A DNA stretch of 9,676 nt from Ruminococcus sp. UBA3387 (GCA_002358895.1 DEPR01000025.1:1-9676); one strand, 5' to 3'. Counted from the first letter of the stretch, positions 1 through 7,556 are shown. Notes: generated from the letters alone by a model not told the origin. Numbers and translations are program-made.

Positions 1-186
1 GTTTCCGAGGCTTTGACAAATATGGGTTACAAGGTTGTTTCTGCTGAGGCTGAAAAGGTACCTTCAAATTACACAAAGCTTGAGGACGAGGAAGCTATCA
101 GAAAGATGAACCTTCTTCTTGACACACTTGAGGACAATGACGACGTTCAGAACGTTTACCACAACTGGGAGATGCCTGAGGAGTAA
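1..186 (+). CDS. yebC: YebC/PmpR (TACO1) family protein, C-terminal part
   Basis: The reading frame is open at the window edge and ends at TAA 184-186, giving the last 61 residues of a family usually about 240 long. The tail is diagnostic: a GYKVV...AEAEKVPSNY segment, then LEDEEA, then the closing block LLLDTLEDNDDVQNVYHNW (residues 38-56 of the visible part), which matches the conserved YebC ending 'L.D.LED.DDVQ.VY.N'. Family members were long annotated as DNA-binding regulators; bacterial and mitochondrial homologues are now linked to translation of difficult (for example proline-rich) stretches. They are cytosolic. The N-terminal two thirds are outside the window, so start and operon context cannot be judged. 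A terminator follows directly, so it is not co-transcribed with the next gene. Confidence 0.88.
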   Translation, partial: VSEALTNMGYKVVSAEAEKVPSNYTKLEDEEAIRKMNLLLDTLEDNDDVQNVYHNWEMPEE

Positions 187-203
187 ATAAATATTTGCAT
201 AAT

Positions 204-240
204 AAACGCCCAACCACTGAAAATGTGATTGGGCGTTTTG
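204..240 (+). terminator. Intrinsic terminator of yebC
   Basis: The left arm AAACGCCCAA (204-213) pairs perfectly with TTGGGCGTTT (229-238). Three further inner pairs (215-217 with 225-227) follow one mismatch, leaving a 7-nt loop. The right arm runs into a short T run. The stem begins 17 nt after the yebC stop codon. Confidence 0.85.
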
Positions 241-312
241 TCATCTTTTGGGGATGGATTTGTTATTTTGTGGGGTGAGCAAAAAAGTTTATTTAAAATT
301 TCTTGAAATCAC

Positions 313-341
313 TTGAAAAAAGGACAGGGGTATGGTATGAT
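313..341 (+). promoter_or_regulatory. Sigma-A type promoter with extended -10
   Basis: A -35 box TTGAAA (313-318) and a -10 box TATGAT (336-341) are separated by exactly 17 bp. A TG dinucleotide at 333-334, one base before the -10, makes it an extended -10 promoter. Start of transcription would be near 348, giving a leader of about 50 nt to the first gene of the O-acylation operon. The rest of the 187-397 gap holds the yebC terminator and AT-rich DNA; I see no riboswitch-like fold. Confidence 0.75.
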
Positions 342-397
342 TATTATGTTTAAGTATGATAGAATTATTGTGCCATAAAGGGGCTGTAAAATAAATA

Positions 398-1246
398 ATG
401 AAGAAAAGAAATCTTAAAGAATTAAGACTCCACAGGTCAAATGTTCAGCAGTCGGTTATCTCAATCTGTTGTATGCTTCTTATGGTTTCTTCTTTTGCCT
501 GGTTGATTACTTCAGCGATTACAACCAAAGGAGTTCTGCTTACAGAAAAAACTTCGGTAACGTCTTCCGACAAGGGCAAAAAAGAACAGGTGGACAGCGT
601 TATAACGGATATTTCATCCGACGAAATCAGCATAATTGAATCATCTGCCACTGAAAGCAGTGAGATGGACGGAATTATTGACGACGAATTTGAGGACGCT
701 GCTTTTATCGGAGATTCACGAACTGTTGGACTTCAGATGAACACAAATATTCCTAAGGCAAGCTTTTACGCTTCAATCGGTATGAACATAAGCACTGCTA
801 CTACCGATAATCTTATTACGCTTGAAAACGGTAACAAGGGTACTGTGCTTCAGGGAATTAAGGAAAAACAATACAAGAGAATTTACATAATGTTCGGTAT
901 CAACGAGCTGGGCTGGCCTTATCCTGATGTTTTCCAGGAAAAATATGAGGGGCTTATCAATGAAATCAAAAAGTTACAGCCTGACGCTACTGTTTATGTT
1001 CAGTCTATACTCCCTGTTTCAGACAAGGCATTGAGCACAAACAGCGTATTTACCAACGAAAATGTAAATGAGTTCAATCAGCTTATTCAGTCGGCTGCCA
1101 CAAACACAGGTGCAACTTATCTTGATGTTGCGTCGGTTTTCAAGGACGAAAACGGAAAGCTTCCTGCTGAGGCAACTACTGACGGTATTCACCTGCTGCA
1201 CGATTATTGTCAGATATGGCTTGAATATTTGGCTGACAACACTTAA
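398..1246 (+). CDS. Membrane-anchored SGNH/GDSL-family esterase or acyltransferase
   Basis: First gene of the putative surface O-acylation operon. A basic N-terminus is followed by one hydrophobic segment (residues about 19-42), predicted to place the rest outside the cell. Next comes a Ser/Asp/Glu-rich linker (about 50-98), then the catalytic domain. SGNH blocks are visible: block I FIGDSRTVGL with nucleophile Ser107, a block II glycine in SIGMN (about 127-130), block III GINE (167-170, in place of the classical GxND), and block V DGIH (262-265) supplying the Asp/His pair. Known relatives hydrolyse or transfer acyl groups on sugars; the MBOAT gene downstream favours transfer of an acyl group to an extracellular glycan, or its removal. 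Substrate cannot be read from sequence. The only start with a plausible ribosome site is ATG 398, preceded by AAAGGGG (377-383), a rather long 14-nt spacing. The next gene starts 36 nt downstream. Confidence 0.82.
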   Translation: MKKRNLKELRLHRSNVQQSVISICCMLLMVSSFAWLITSAITTKGVLLTEKTSVTSSDKGKKEQVDSVITDISSDEISIIESSATESSEMDGIIDDEFEDAAFIGDSRTVGLQMNTNIPKASFYASIGMNISTATTDNLITLENGNKGTVLQGIKEKQYKRIYIMFGINELGWPYPDVFQEKYEGLINEIKKLQPDATVYVQSILPVSDKALSTNSVFTNENVNEFNQLIQSAATNTGATYLDVASVFKDENGKLPAEATTDGIHLLHDYCQIWLEYLADNT

Positions 1247-1282
1247 TACTAATAAAGAAAACAAAGGAAAGGACGATATATT

Positions 1283-1786
1283 ATGAAAATTAAAGAAAAA
1301 ATCTGTCTTGCTCTGGCTTTGGTTACTTTCGGCTGTGTGGGACTTGCATCCTGCGATGGTGGAAACGGTGATGAAAACTCAAAGGCTACCAATGTAACAA
1401 ACGAAGCAGTTGACGTTACTGCAGTTGCTGACCAGCTGAAAAATGATATAGCGTATGTTGACGGACTTACAGAGCTTTCACCTGAAATGGTGGAAAAGCT
1501 GTTCGGTCTTGCTCAGGGTGCTGACTATAAGGCAGGCAAGGTTTATGTTGGCTCAGGTGGAGCTACTGCTGAGGAAATCGCTTGCTTTGAGGCGAATGAC
1601 GCTGACGGTGCAGTAAAGATAAAGGAAACACTTGAGCAGAGAATTGAGTCGCAGAAGGTGGCTTTTGAAAACTATCAGCCTCAGGAAATGGACAAGCTCA
1701 ACAGTCCTGTACTTGTTGTTGACGGAAACTGTGTATTTATGTGCATTTCAGATGACAACGCAAAGGCCCAGGAGATTATCGGCTAA
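1283..1786 (+). CDS. DUF4358 family lipoprotein
   Basis: A 167-residue predicted lipoprotein. The basic N-terminus MKIKEK and hydrophobic core end in a lipobox LASC, with Cys24 the expected lipidation site, so the mature protein would be tethered to the outer face of the membrane. A short Gly/Asn/Asp-rich spacer (25-45) precedes the domain. The part from about 45 to the end resembles DUF4358, recognised here by the TAEEIACFEANDADGA segment (95-110), the ETLEQRIESQ helix (115-124), FENYQP (128-133) and the C-terminal strand PVLVVDGNCVFMCISDD. The molecular function of this family is not known to me. In this operon it sits between the SGNH and MBOAT genes, which suggests an accessory role in extracellular acyl transfer, such as assembly or substrate presentation. 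That role is inference from position only. The ribosome site AGGAAAGGA (1265-1273) lies 9 nt before the ATG. Confidence 0.8.
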   Translation: MKIKEKICLALALVTFGCVGLASCDGGNGDENSKATNVTNEAVDVTAVADQLKNDIAYVDGLTELSPEMVEKLFGLAQGADYKAGKVYVGSGGATAEEIACFEANDADGAVKIKETLEQRIESQKVAFENYQPQEMDKLNSPVLVVDGNCVFMCISDDNAKAQEIIG

Positions 1787-1818
1787 GACATAACTAAATG
1801 ACGGGAGAATAAAAATTT

Positions 1819-3234
1819 ATGCTTTTCAGTAGTATTACATTTTTATTTGCTTTCCTGGCTTTGGTGTTAATATTGTATTTTATCGTCCCACGCAAGTTGA
1901 AAAATCCGGTACTGCTTATTTTCAGTCTGGTGTTTTATGCATGGGGCGAAGCTGTATATATAGTATTGATGCTTGCCTCGATTGCAGTTGCTTATATAAC
2001 AGGTGTATTTGCAGACAGAAAGAGAGAAAATGCCTCGAAGCACGGGCCGTTTTTTGCTCTGCTTTTTGCGATTATCTGGAATATGGGCTTACTTTTCTTC
2101 TTTAAATACACAGACTTTTTCATCTCAAACGCCAACAGTATGTTTGGCTTCAGCATTAAGCTTTTAGGGCTTACTTTGCCTATTGGTATTTCATTCTACA
2201 GCTTTCAGACTTTATCCTATGTCATTGACGTTTACAGGGGAGAGGTAAAGGCACAGAAAAACATTGTTACTCTTGCGACTTATGTGAGCCTTTTTCCACA
2301 GCTGATTGCAGGCCCTATTGTACGTTATCAGACTATTGAGGACCAGCTTAATTACCGTGAGGAAAGCTTCGGTCAGTTTGCTGACGGTGTAAAGCGTTTT
2401 ACCATTGGTCTTGGCAAGAAGGTTATACTTGCCAACAACATAGGTTTTCTGTTCTCTGAAATTTCTGCCACTTCACAGGCTGATATGAGTGTTCTGGCAA
2501 GCTGGCTTGGAATTCTTGCATATACATTCCAGATTTACTTCGATTTCAGTGGTTATTCCGATATGGCAATCGGTCTTGGCAAAATGTTTGGCTTTGACTT
2601 CCTTGAAAACTTCAATTATCCATACATTTCAAAATCAATCACCGAGTTCTGGAGAAGATGGCACATTTCCCTTTCAACCTGGTTCAGGGACTATGTTTAT
2701 ATCCCTCTTGGAGGCAACAGAAAGGGCAAGGCAAGACAGTGCTTTAACATTATGCTGGTATGGTTCCTGACCGGTTTCTGGCACGGTGCTAACTGGAATT
2801 TTATGATATGGGGTGTATATTTCGGGGTAATTCTCCTTATGGAAAAGCTGTTCCTTGGAAAGGTACTTTCTAAAATTCCAAGAGTTTTTCAGCATATTTA
2901 TGCACTTATATTTATAATCATAGGCTGGGGTATTTTTGCATTTGAGGACACAGCTCAGCTTATTGGCAATTTCAGAAATATGTTTTTTGCTAACGGTTTG
3001 CCGTTTATAAATGACAAGGCTATACTCTGGCTGACACAATATGCAGTAACTTTTGTTATTCTCATTGTTGCGTCAACTCCGTTGTTCAAAAACATCGGTG
3101 AAAAGCTGGCTGTCAAGGCACCTAAGGCTTATGGCTGGGTGCTGGAGCCTCTGGCAGTTGTATTTCTTCTTATAGTTTCAACTGCTTATCTTGCAAGCAA
3201 TTCGTTTAATCCGTTCTTATATTTCAGATTTTAG
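1819..3234 (+). CDS. MBOAT family membrane O-acyltransferase (AlgI/DltB/PatA type)
   Basis: A 471-residue polytopic membrane protein, full length for the family. Hydrophobic segments recur at about 5-23, 30-60, 77-97, 115-135, 225-245, 310-340, 360-376, 403-420 and 440-460. Family signatures are clear: PIGISFYSFQTLSYVIDVYRG (121-141, quoted in pieces: PIGISFYSFQ, then TLSYVIDVYRG), LFPQLIAGPIVRY (158-170), FDFSGYSDMAIG (241-252), the cytosolic loop FWRRWHISLSTWFRDYVYIP (277-296) with His282, and GFWHGANWNF (319-328) with His322. The last histidine matches the essential MBOAT histidine. In AlgI, DltB and PatA relatives this protein takes an activated acyl group from the cytosol and passes it to an extracellular partner. 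Here the partners would be the flanking SGNH and DHHW proteins. Ribosome site GGGAGA (1803-1808) precedes the ATG by 10 nt; the upstream lipoprotein stops 32 nt before the start. Confidence 0.93.
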   Translation: MLFSSITFLFAFLALVLILYFIVPRKLKNPVLLIFSLVFYAWGEAVYIVLMLASIAVAYITGVFADRKRENASKHGPFFALLFAIIWNMGLLFFFKYTDFFISNANSMFGFSIKLLGLTLPIGISFYSFQTLSYVIDVYRGEVKAQKNIVTLATYVSLFPQLIAGPIVRYQTIEDQLNYREESFGQFADGVKRFTIGLGKKVILANNIGFLFSEISATSQADMSVLASWLGILAYTFQIYFDFSGYSDMAIGLGKMFGFDFLENFNYPYISKSITEFWRRWHISLSTWFRDYVYIPLGGNRKGKARQCFNIMLVWFLTGFWHGANWNFMIWGVYFGVILLMEKLFLGKVLSKIPRVFQHIYALIFIIIGWGIFAFEDTAQLIGNFRNMFFANGLPFINDKAILWLTQYAVTFVILIVASTPLFKNIGEKLAVKAPKAYGWVLEPLAVVFLLIVSTAYLASNSFNPFLYFRF

Positions 3235-3244
3235 GTGAGGTATT

Positions 3245-4381
3245 ATGGAAAAACACAATAAAATCAGAAATTTAATATTGACTATAGTTTTTCTGCTGTT
3301 TATTTTCGGCTTTGCTGTTGCAGGGCTTATTCAAAAGGACAGGGAGTTTTCCGAGATGGAAAACAGAAATCTTGCACAGTTCCCTGAATTCTCTTTTGAT
3401 AGTCTTAAATCAGGAGATTTTACGGCAGGGATTGAAAGCTATATGTCCGACCAGGTTTTTCTCAAGGATAATCTTGTATCCTTGAAAACTGACTGCGAAA
3501 GAGCTGTGCTGAAAAGCTATCAGAACGGTGTTTATTTCGGTGAGGACGGCTATTATTTACAGCAGTATACAGAAAACAAGATGCAGATTGACAAGAACAT
3601 AGGCTATATAAACGAATGGGCTGAAGGTCTTGACGAGGGTATAGCTATAAACTTTATGCTTGTGCCTAATTCGATTTCGGTGAACGCTGACAAGCTGCCT
3701 GCACTTTCGGTAAATGATGACCAGCTGAAGTCTGTTGAGCATATTCAGCAGGCTTTGTCCGACAGAATTGAACTTTTCAACGCATATGACAGCCTGAAAA
3801 TGGCTTCGGATGGCGGTAAACAGGTGTTTTATAAAACTGACCACCATTGGACGGATGAGGGTGTAAGGGCTGTTTTTGAATACTTTACCGGCACGAAAAT
3901 CGGGAATGACTACGACGCAACAATAATCAGAGATGATTTTTACGGAACGTTATATTCAAAGGCTCCGTCGGCTTTGACAAAGGCTGAAACTATGGTTTTG
4001 CCACGTCATAGCGACAAGAATTACACTGTGAACTATGTTAAGGAAAACAAGGTGGCTGACTCGCTTATTGCTGAGAGCTTTCTTGACAAGAAGGATAAGT
4101 ATGCAAGCTTTTTGGGCGGAAACTTTTCCAGAGTGGACATCAGCTCAGAGGGCTGTGCTACTGACAAAAAGGTGCTGATTCTGAAGGACTCCTATGCAAA
4201 CGCAATGATGCCGTATCTTGCAGACTATTATTCCGAGATTGTTATGGTTGACCTGAGATACTATCATATGGAGGCTCAGACGGTTGCAGAGCTTGTACAG
4301 TCTGAGGGAATTGATGAAGTGCTGATGATTTACAATATGGATTTTATCAACACGGATAATAATTTCTTATGGCTTGATTGA
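3245..4381 (+). CDS. DHHW family protein, AlgX/AlgJ/DltD-like SGNH acyltransferase
   Basis: A 378-residue protein with one N-terminal hydrophobic segment (about 9-28) and the rest predicted outside the cell. Typical family marks: EMENRNLAQFPEF soon after the membrane segment (37-49), then KTDHHWTDEG (197-206) with the DHHW motif at 199-202, and a C-terminal LILKDSYANAMMPYL (311-325) with Ser316 in a GDS-like block. In AlgX/AlgJ-type proteins the Asp/His come before the Ser, a circularly permuted SGNH triad, and the same order is seen here (Asp199, His201, Ser316). Known relatives accept an acyl group from the MBOAT partner and attach it to a polysaccharide. The start is well set: AGGTGAGG (3233-3240) overlaps the MBOAT stop codon and the ATG lies 10 nt after that stop, so translation is probably coupled. 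The acceptor polymer is unknown, as no glycosyltransferase is in the window. Confidence 0.87.
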   Translation: MEKHNKIRNLILTIVFLLFIFGFAVAGLIQKDREFSEMENRNLAQFPEFSFDSLKSGDFTAGIESYMSDQVFLKDNLVSLKTDCERAVLKSYQNGVYFGEDGYYLQQYTENKMQIDKNIGYINEWAEGLDEGIAINFMLVPNSISVNADKLPALSVNDDQLKSVEHIQQALSDRIELFNAYDSLKMASDGGKQVFYKTDHHWTDEGVRAVFEYFTGTKIGNDYDATIIRDDFYGTLYSKAPSALTKAETMVLPRHSDKNYTVNYVKENKVADSLIAESFLDKKDKYASFLGGNFSRVDISSEGCATDKKVLILKDSYANAMMPYLADYYSEIVMVDLRYYHMEAQTVAELVQSEGIDEVLMIYNMDFINTDNNFLWLD

Positions 4382-4402
4382 TTTTAAATTTGATTTCGTT
4401 AC

Positions 4403-4435
4403 GGGACGTTGCCTGCAACGTCCCATACATTTTTT
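4403..4435 (+). terminator. Candidate terminator or operator dyad between the acylation operon and pepF
   Basis: GGGACGTTGC (4403-4412) and GCAACGTCCC (4415-4424) are perfect inverted repeats around a central CT. As RNA this gives a 9-bp, GC-rich stem with a 4-nt loop. A run of six Ts follows (4430-4435), but only after five mixed bases, so termination may be partial. The same perfect symmetry would also suit a dimeric DNA-binding protein. I see no convincing pepF promoter downstream of it. Confidence 0.55.
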
Positions 4436-4452
4436 ATGTTAAGGAGATAACT

Positions 4453-6255
4453 ATGGCTGAAAAGAGAATACCCAAAAGAAGTGAGATTGCCCCTGAATAC
4501 ACCTGGGCATTGGAGGATATATACCCGACAGATAAGGCTTGGAAGGCAGACCTTGAAAAGCTGAAGACTATGCCTGAGAAAATTCAGGAGTACAAGGGAA
4601 AACTGGGTGAAAGCGGAGAAAAGCTGTTGGGGCTTCTTACGCTTTCGGATGAGCTTTCTGTGCTTTGCGACAGCCTTGTGAACTACGCACAGAGGAAAAG
4701 CGATGAGGACACGGCAAACTCTGTTTATCAGGCGATGATTGGTCAGCTGATGAATGTATATGTTGAAATCAACTCTGCTATGAGCTTTGAAACACCTGAA
4801 ATTGTTGCAATTCCCGAAGAAGCTTTAGAGGGCTTTTACAAGGAAGTGCCTGAGCTGGAGCTTTATCGCAGACATCTCACAAAAATCAGAAAGGAAAAAG
4901 AACATATTCTTTCTGAAAAAGAGGAAAGAATTATTGCTCTTGCAGGTGAAATGGCACAGGCTCCTGAAAATGTATACAGTATGTTCGCAGACGCAGACCT
5001 GAAGTTCCCCGACGCTGTAGACAAGGACGGAAGCAAGCATCAGCTTACTCACGGAAGCTATATCCCGCTTATGCACTCAACGGACAGGGTTTTGAGAAAG
5101 TCAGCTTTTGAACAGCTTTATCACACTTATGGCAATTTTAAGAACACCTGTGCGTCAACACTATCAGCTCAGGTGAAAACACTTCATTTCTACTCAAAGG
5201 CAAGAGGTTACAGTTCTACTCTTGAGGCATCACTTTCAGGTACAGAAGTGCCTGTAGAGGTTTATCACAACCTTATAAAAGCAGTTCACGAGAATATGCA
5301 TTATATGTATGACTATGTAAAGCTGAGAAAAAAGCTTATGGGGCTTGATGAGCTTCATATGTACGATTTATACACACCAATAGTTGCTGATGCAGATATG
5401 AAAATCAGCTTTGAGGAAGCTAAGGAAACGGTATTGAAGGCACTTGAGCCTATGGGTGAAGAATATCTGGCAATTATGCGTGAGGGCTTTGAAAAACGCT
5501 GGATTGATGTATATGAAAATGAGGGCAAGGCAAGTGGTGCATACTCTGCAGGTGCAAGGGTTCACCCTTATGTGCTTCTTAATCACAAGGACACGCTTAA
5601 CTGTATGTTTACCCTTGCTCACGAGATGGGCCACGCAATTCACTCCTATTTATCCAACAAGACTCAGCCTGTGGTTTATTCTGACTATGTAATATTTGTT
5701 GCAGAGGTAGCGTCAACCTGCAACGAGGCTTTGCTTATGGAATATCTGCTTAAAAACACTCAGGACAGAAATCAGAAGGCGTATCTTATAAACTACTTCT
5801 TAGAGCAGTTCAGGACTACTTTATATCGTCAGACAATGTTTGCTGAATTTGAGCTGAAAATCAACGAGCAGGTTTCACAGGGCGAGACCCTGACCGCTGA
5901 GGGGCTTAATGCACTTTATCATCAGCTTAATGTTGAGTATTTCGGTGATGATGTTGTTATTGATGATGAAATTGACCTTGAGTGGGCAAGAATTCCGCAT
6001 TTTTACTATGATTATTATGTTTATCAGTATGCAACGGGATATGCTGCGGCTATTGCACTGTCCAGACGTATTCTCAGCGAGGGTGAGCCAGCAGTTAAGG
6101 ATTATCTTGAATTCCTTAGTGGTGGCTGTTCAAAGGACCCTATATCACTACTCAGGGGAGCAGGGGTTGATATGGCTACACCTCAGCCTGTATCAGAGGC
6201 TTTGAAGCTGTTTGGTGAGCTGATTGAGGAGATGGACGGGCTTTTGTCTGAATAA
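4453..6255 (+). CDS. pepF: Oligoendopeptidase F, M3 family zinc metallopeptidase
   Basis: A 600-residue cytosolic peptidase of normal family length. It cleaves short oligopeptides, serving peptide nutrition and turnover of peptide fragments; no signal peptide is present. The zinc site is intact: LAHEMGHAIHSYL carries His390, Glu391 and His394, and Glu418 in FVAEVASTCNEALL (415-428) is the expected third zinc ligand. The N-terminal part has the usual PepF opening (RSEIAPEYTWALEDIYPTD) and the C-terminal HFYYDYYVYQYATGYAAA segment lines the active site in M3 enzymes. I place the start at ATG 4453 because AAGGAG (4441-4446) lies 6 nt upstream and the protein then begins MAEKRIPKRSEI. The frame also extends back to a TTG at 4378, but those 25 residues run through the hairpin and lack a ribosome site. 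The gene lies 71 nt after the DHHW gene; functional connection to it is not evident. Confidence 0.95.
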   Translation: MAEKRIPKRSEIAPEYTWALEDIYPTDKAWKADLEKLKTMPEKIQEYKGKLGESGEKLLGLLTLSDELSVLCDSLVNYAQRKSDEDTANSVYQAMIGQLMNVYVEINSAMSFETPEIVAIPEEALEGFYKEVPELELYRRHLTKIRKEKEHILSEKEERIIALAGEMAQAPENVYSMFADADLKFPDAVDKDGSKHQLTHGSYIPLMHSTDRVLRKSAFEQLYHTYGNFKNTCASTLSAQVKTLHFYSKARGYSSTLEASLSGTEVPVEVYHNLIKAVHENMHYMYDYVKLRKKLMGLDELHMYDLYTPIVADADMKISFEEAKETVLKALEPMGEEYLAIMREGFEKRWIDVYENEGKASGAYSAGARVHPYVLLNHKDTLNCMFTLAHEMGHAIHSYLSNKTQPVVYSDYVIFVAEVASTCNEALLMEYLLKNTQDRNQKAYLINYFLEQFRTTLYRQTMFAEFELKINEQVSQGETLTAEGLNALYHQLNVEYFGDDVVIDDEIDLEWARIPHFYYDYYVYQYATGYAAAIALSRRILSEGEPAVKDYLEFLSGGCSKDPISLLRGAGVDMATPQPVSEALKLFGELIEEMDGLLSE

Positions 6256-6264
6256 TTGATGTTT

Positions 6265-6299
6265 TACACCGTGCATTGGTTTAAAATGCACGGTGTTTT
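6265..6299 (+). terminator. Intrinsic terminator of pepF
   Basis: ACACCGTGCAT (6266-6276) pairs perfectly with ATGCACGGTGT (6286-6296), with one more T-A pair inside and a 7-nt loop. Ts follow at 6296-6299 and again at 6304-6309. It begins about 10 nt after the pepF stop codon. Confidence 0.88.
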
Positions 6300-6320
6300 G
6301 TGATTTTTTGGTGAAAGCAC

Positions 6321-6349
6321 TTGACTAAAACGGGAAAAAGTTGTATAAT
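6321..6349 (+). promoter_or_regulatory. Near-consensus sigma-A promoter of the PrsA-like gene
   Basis: TTGACT (6321-6326) and TATAAT (6344-6349) are separated by 17 bp, matching 11 of 12 consensus positions. Transcription would start near 6356, giving a leader of about 65 nt. The leader is A/T-rich and shows only a trivial CCC/GGG pairing, so I call no regulatory fold in it. Strength of the boxes suggests high constitutive expression. Confidence 0.88.
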
Positions 6350-6421
6350 ATATGAATTGTAAAGCATATTTATTTTTGTAAAAAAAGTCCCCTTTGGGTA
6401 GATGAAAGGAATGTAAATATA

Positions 6422-7519
6422 ATGTCAATTTTGAAGAAGACAGCAGTTGCTCTTACAGCAGTTATGGTTTCAGCCACACTTTTCGGCTGTGGCGACACAA
6501 GCTATATTTTGAAGGCTGATGATGATAAGGTTGGTGCAGGTGTTTATCTGTACTATGCTTCAACAGAACTCGGCAATCAGATTACAACACTTCAGTATTC
6601 AGGTGTAACAGAAGATTTTCTTGACCAGAAAATCGGTGATGACACTTTGAGTGAATATGTTGAAGAAGTTGCTATGAAGAGCCTTAAAGAACACGTTGCA
6701 ACAAATGCTAAGTTTGATGAGCTTGGTCTTGAGCTTTCCGAGGCTGACGAAAAGGAAATCAGCTCAATCGTTAATGAAAGCTGGAACACAAGCAAAATTA
6801 TTTATGAAGCTCAGGGTATCGGCAAGGAGTCATTCAGAGAAGTTATAACAACTTCTAAGAAAGACGCTATGATTTTTGATTATTTTTACTCAAAGGAAGG
6901 CGTTGAGGCCGTTTCAGACGAAGATATTATCAATTACATTGAAGAAAACTATCTGAGATATAAGGTATTGTCTTTCCCTAAGGCAACAACAGAGGAAGGC
7001 GAGGAAGACACTTCAAAGGCTTCATTTGACAAGTATCTTGAAAAGGCTAAGGATGTAACTTTTGAAGATTTTGACAAGCTGATTGAGGAATATGAAAAGG
7101 AAACTGCTGAAGAAACTGAAGAAGCTACTGATACTGAAGTAGATACAGACGCAGAAGAAACAGAAAAGGATCCATATGTAAACGAACAGCTTTCAAATTA
7201 TGCTCAGGTTGACGAGGAGGCTGAAGATACATTCAGCGTAGTTCTCAAGGAACTCAAGGGTATGGAAAACGGTGCTGTTTCAAGCTACGAGGACGAATAT
7301 GCATATTACATCTACATCAAGGGTGCAATAACAGGCAGAAGCAAGGAATATACAGAAGAGGACAATCGTCTTACAACACTTCAGGAAATGAAGGGCGAAG
7401 AATTCCAGGGTAAGGTTGACGAATGGGTTAAGGCTTTGAAGGTTGACATCAATGACAAGGCTATTGACCGTTATTCTGTTGAAACTATCCTTGAAAAGAT
7501 GGAAAACGCATCTAAGTAA
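6422..7519 (+). CDS. PrsA/SurA-like lipoprotein (divergent peptidyl-prolyl isomerase/chaperone)
   Basis: A 365-residue predicted lipoprotein. The signal peptide MSILKKTAVALTAVMV... ends in lipobox LFGC, with Cys23 the lipidated residue, so it should act on the outer membrane face. The layout resembles PrsA/SurA foldases: an N-terminal helical chaperone region (about 35-155, with a SurA_N-like run from DKVGAGVYLYYASTELG onward), a middle segment starting YLRYKVLSFPK (177-187) where a parvulin domain would begin, and a C-terminal helix (about 310-362). The middle domain is divergent: a very acidic insert (about 188-250, rich in Glu, Asp, Thr) follows the first strand, and the canonical parvulin histidines are not evident. 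The stretch NGAVSSYEDEYAYYIYIKG (283-301) resembles the closing strand of a parvulin fold. It may be a chaperone without isomerase activity. GAAAGGA (6404-6410) lies 11 nt before the ATG. It appears monocistronic, with its own promoter and terminator. Confidence 0.7.
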   Translation: MSILKKTAVALTAVMVSATLFGCGDTSYILKADDDKVGAGVYLYYASTELGNQITTLQYSGVTEDFLDQKIGDDTLSEYVEEVAMKSLKEHVATNAKFDELGLELSEADEKEISSIVNESWNTSKIIYEAQGIGKESFREVITTSKKDAMIFDYFYSKEGVEAVSDEDIINYIEENYLRYKVLSFPKATTEEGEEDTSKASFDKYLEKAKDVTFEDFDKLIEEYEKETAEETEEATDTEVDTDAEETEKDPYVNEQLSNYAQVDEEAEDTFSVVLKELKGMENGAVSSYEDEYAYYIYIKGAITGRSKEYTEEDNRLTTLQEMKGEEFQGKVDEWVKALKVDINDKAIDRYSVETILEKMENASK

Positions 7520-7528
7520 TGAAAAATC

Positions 7529-7556
7529 GGGGTATGCAAAATGCATACCCTTTTTT
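7529..7556 (+). terminator. Intrinsic terminator of the PrsA-like gene
   Basis: GGGTATGCA (7530-7538) pairs perfectly with TGCATACCC (7542-7550) around a 3-nt AAA loop, followed at once by six Ts (7551-7556). The stem starts 10 nt after the stop codon. It ends only about 10 nt before the ribosome binding site of the next gene. Confidence 0.93.

Noticed and set aside
322..328. GGACAGG resembling a SpoIIID-type site in the spacer of the operon promoter
   Set aside because: Seven bases is too short to support a call, and nothing else in the operon points to sporulation control.
1221..1249. Possible internal promoter before the DUF4358 gene (TTGAAT-N17-TAATAC)
   Set aside because: The boxes match poorly (4/6 and 3/6), and -35 and most of the spacer lie in the SGNH coding end. 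Operon transcription from 313-341 explains expression.
2674..3039. 121-codon minus-strand open frame inside the MBOAT gene
   Set aside because: It is antisense to strongly conserved MBOAT motifs and its product shows no recognisable features; it is a shadow of the coding frame.
4378..4452. Upstream TTG extension of pepF by 25 residues overlapping the DHHW stop codon
   Set aside because: The extension crosses the GC-rich hairpin, has no ribosome site and does not resemble PepF. AAGGAG lies 6 nt before ATG 4453, where the conserved family N-terminus begins.
5909..6205. 98-codon plus-strand open frame within pepF
   Set aside because: It lies in another frame of the conserved C-terminal PepF region and encodes a composition typical of a frame shadow, with no ribosome site of note.
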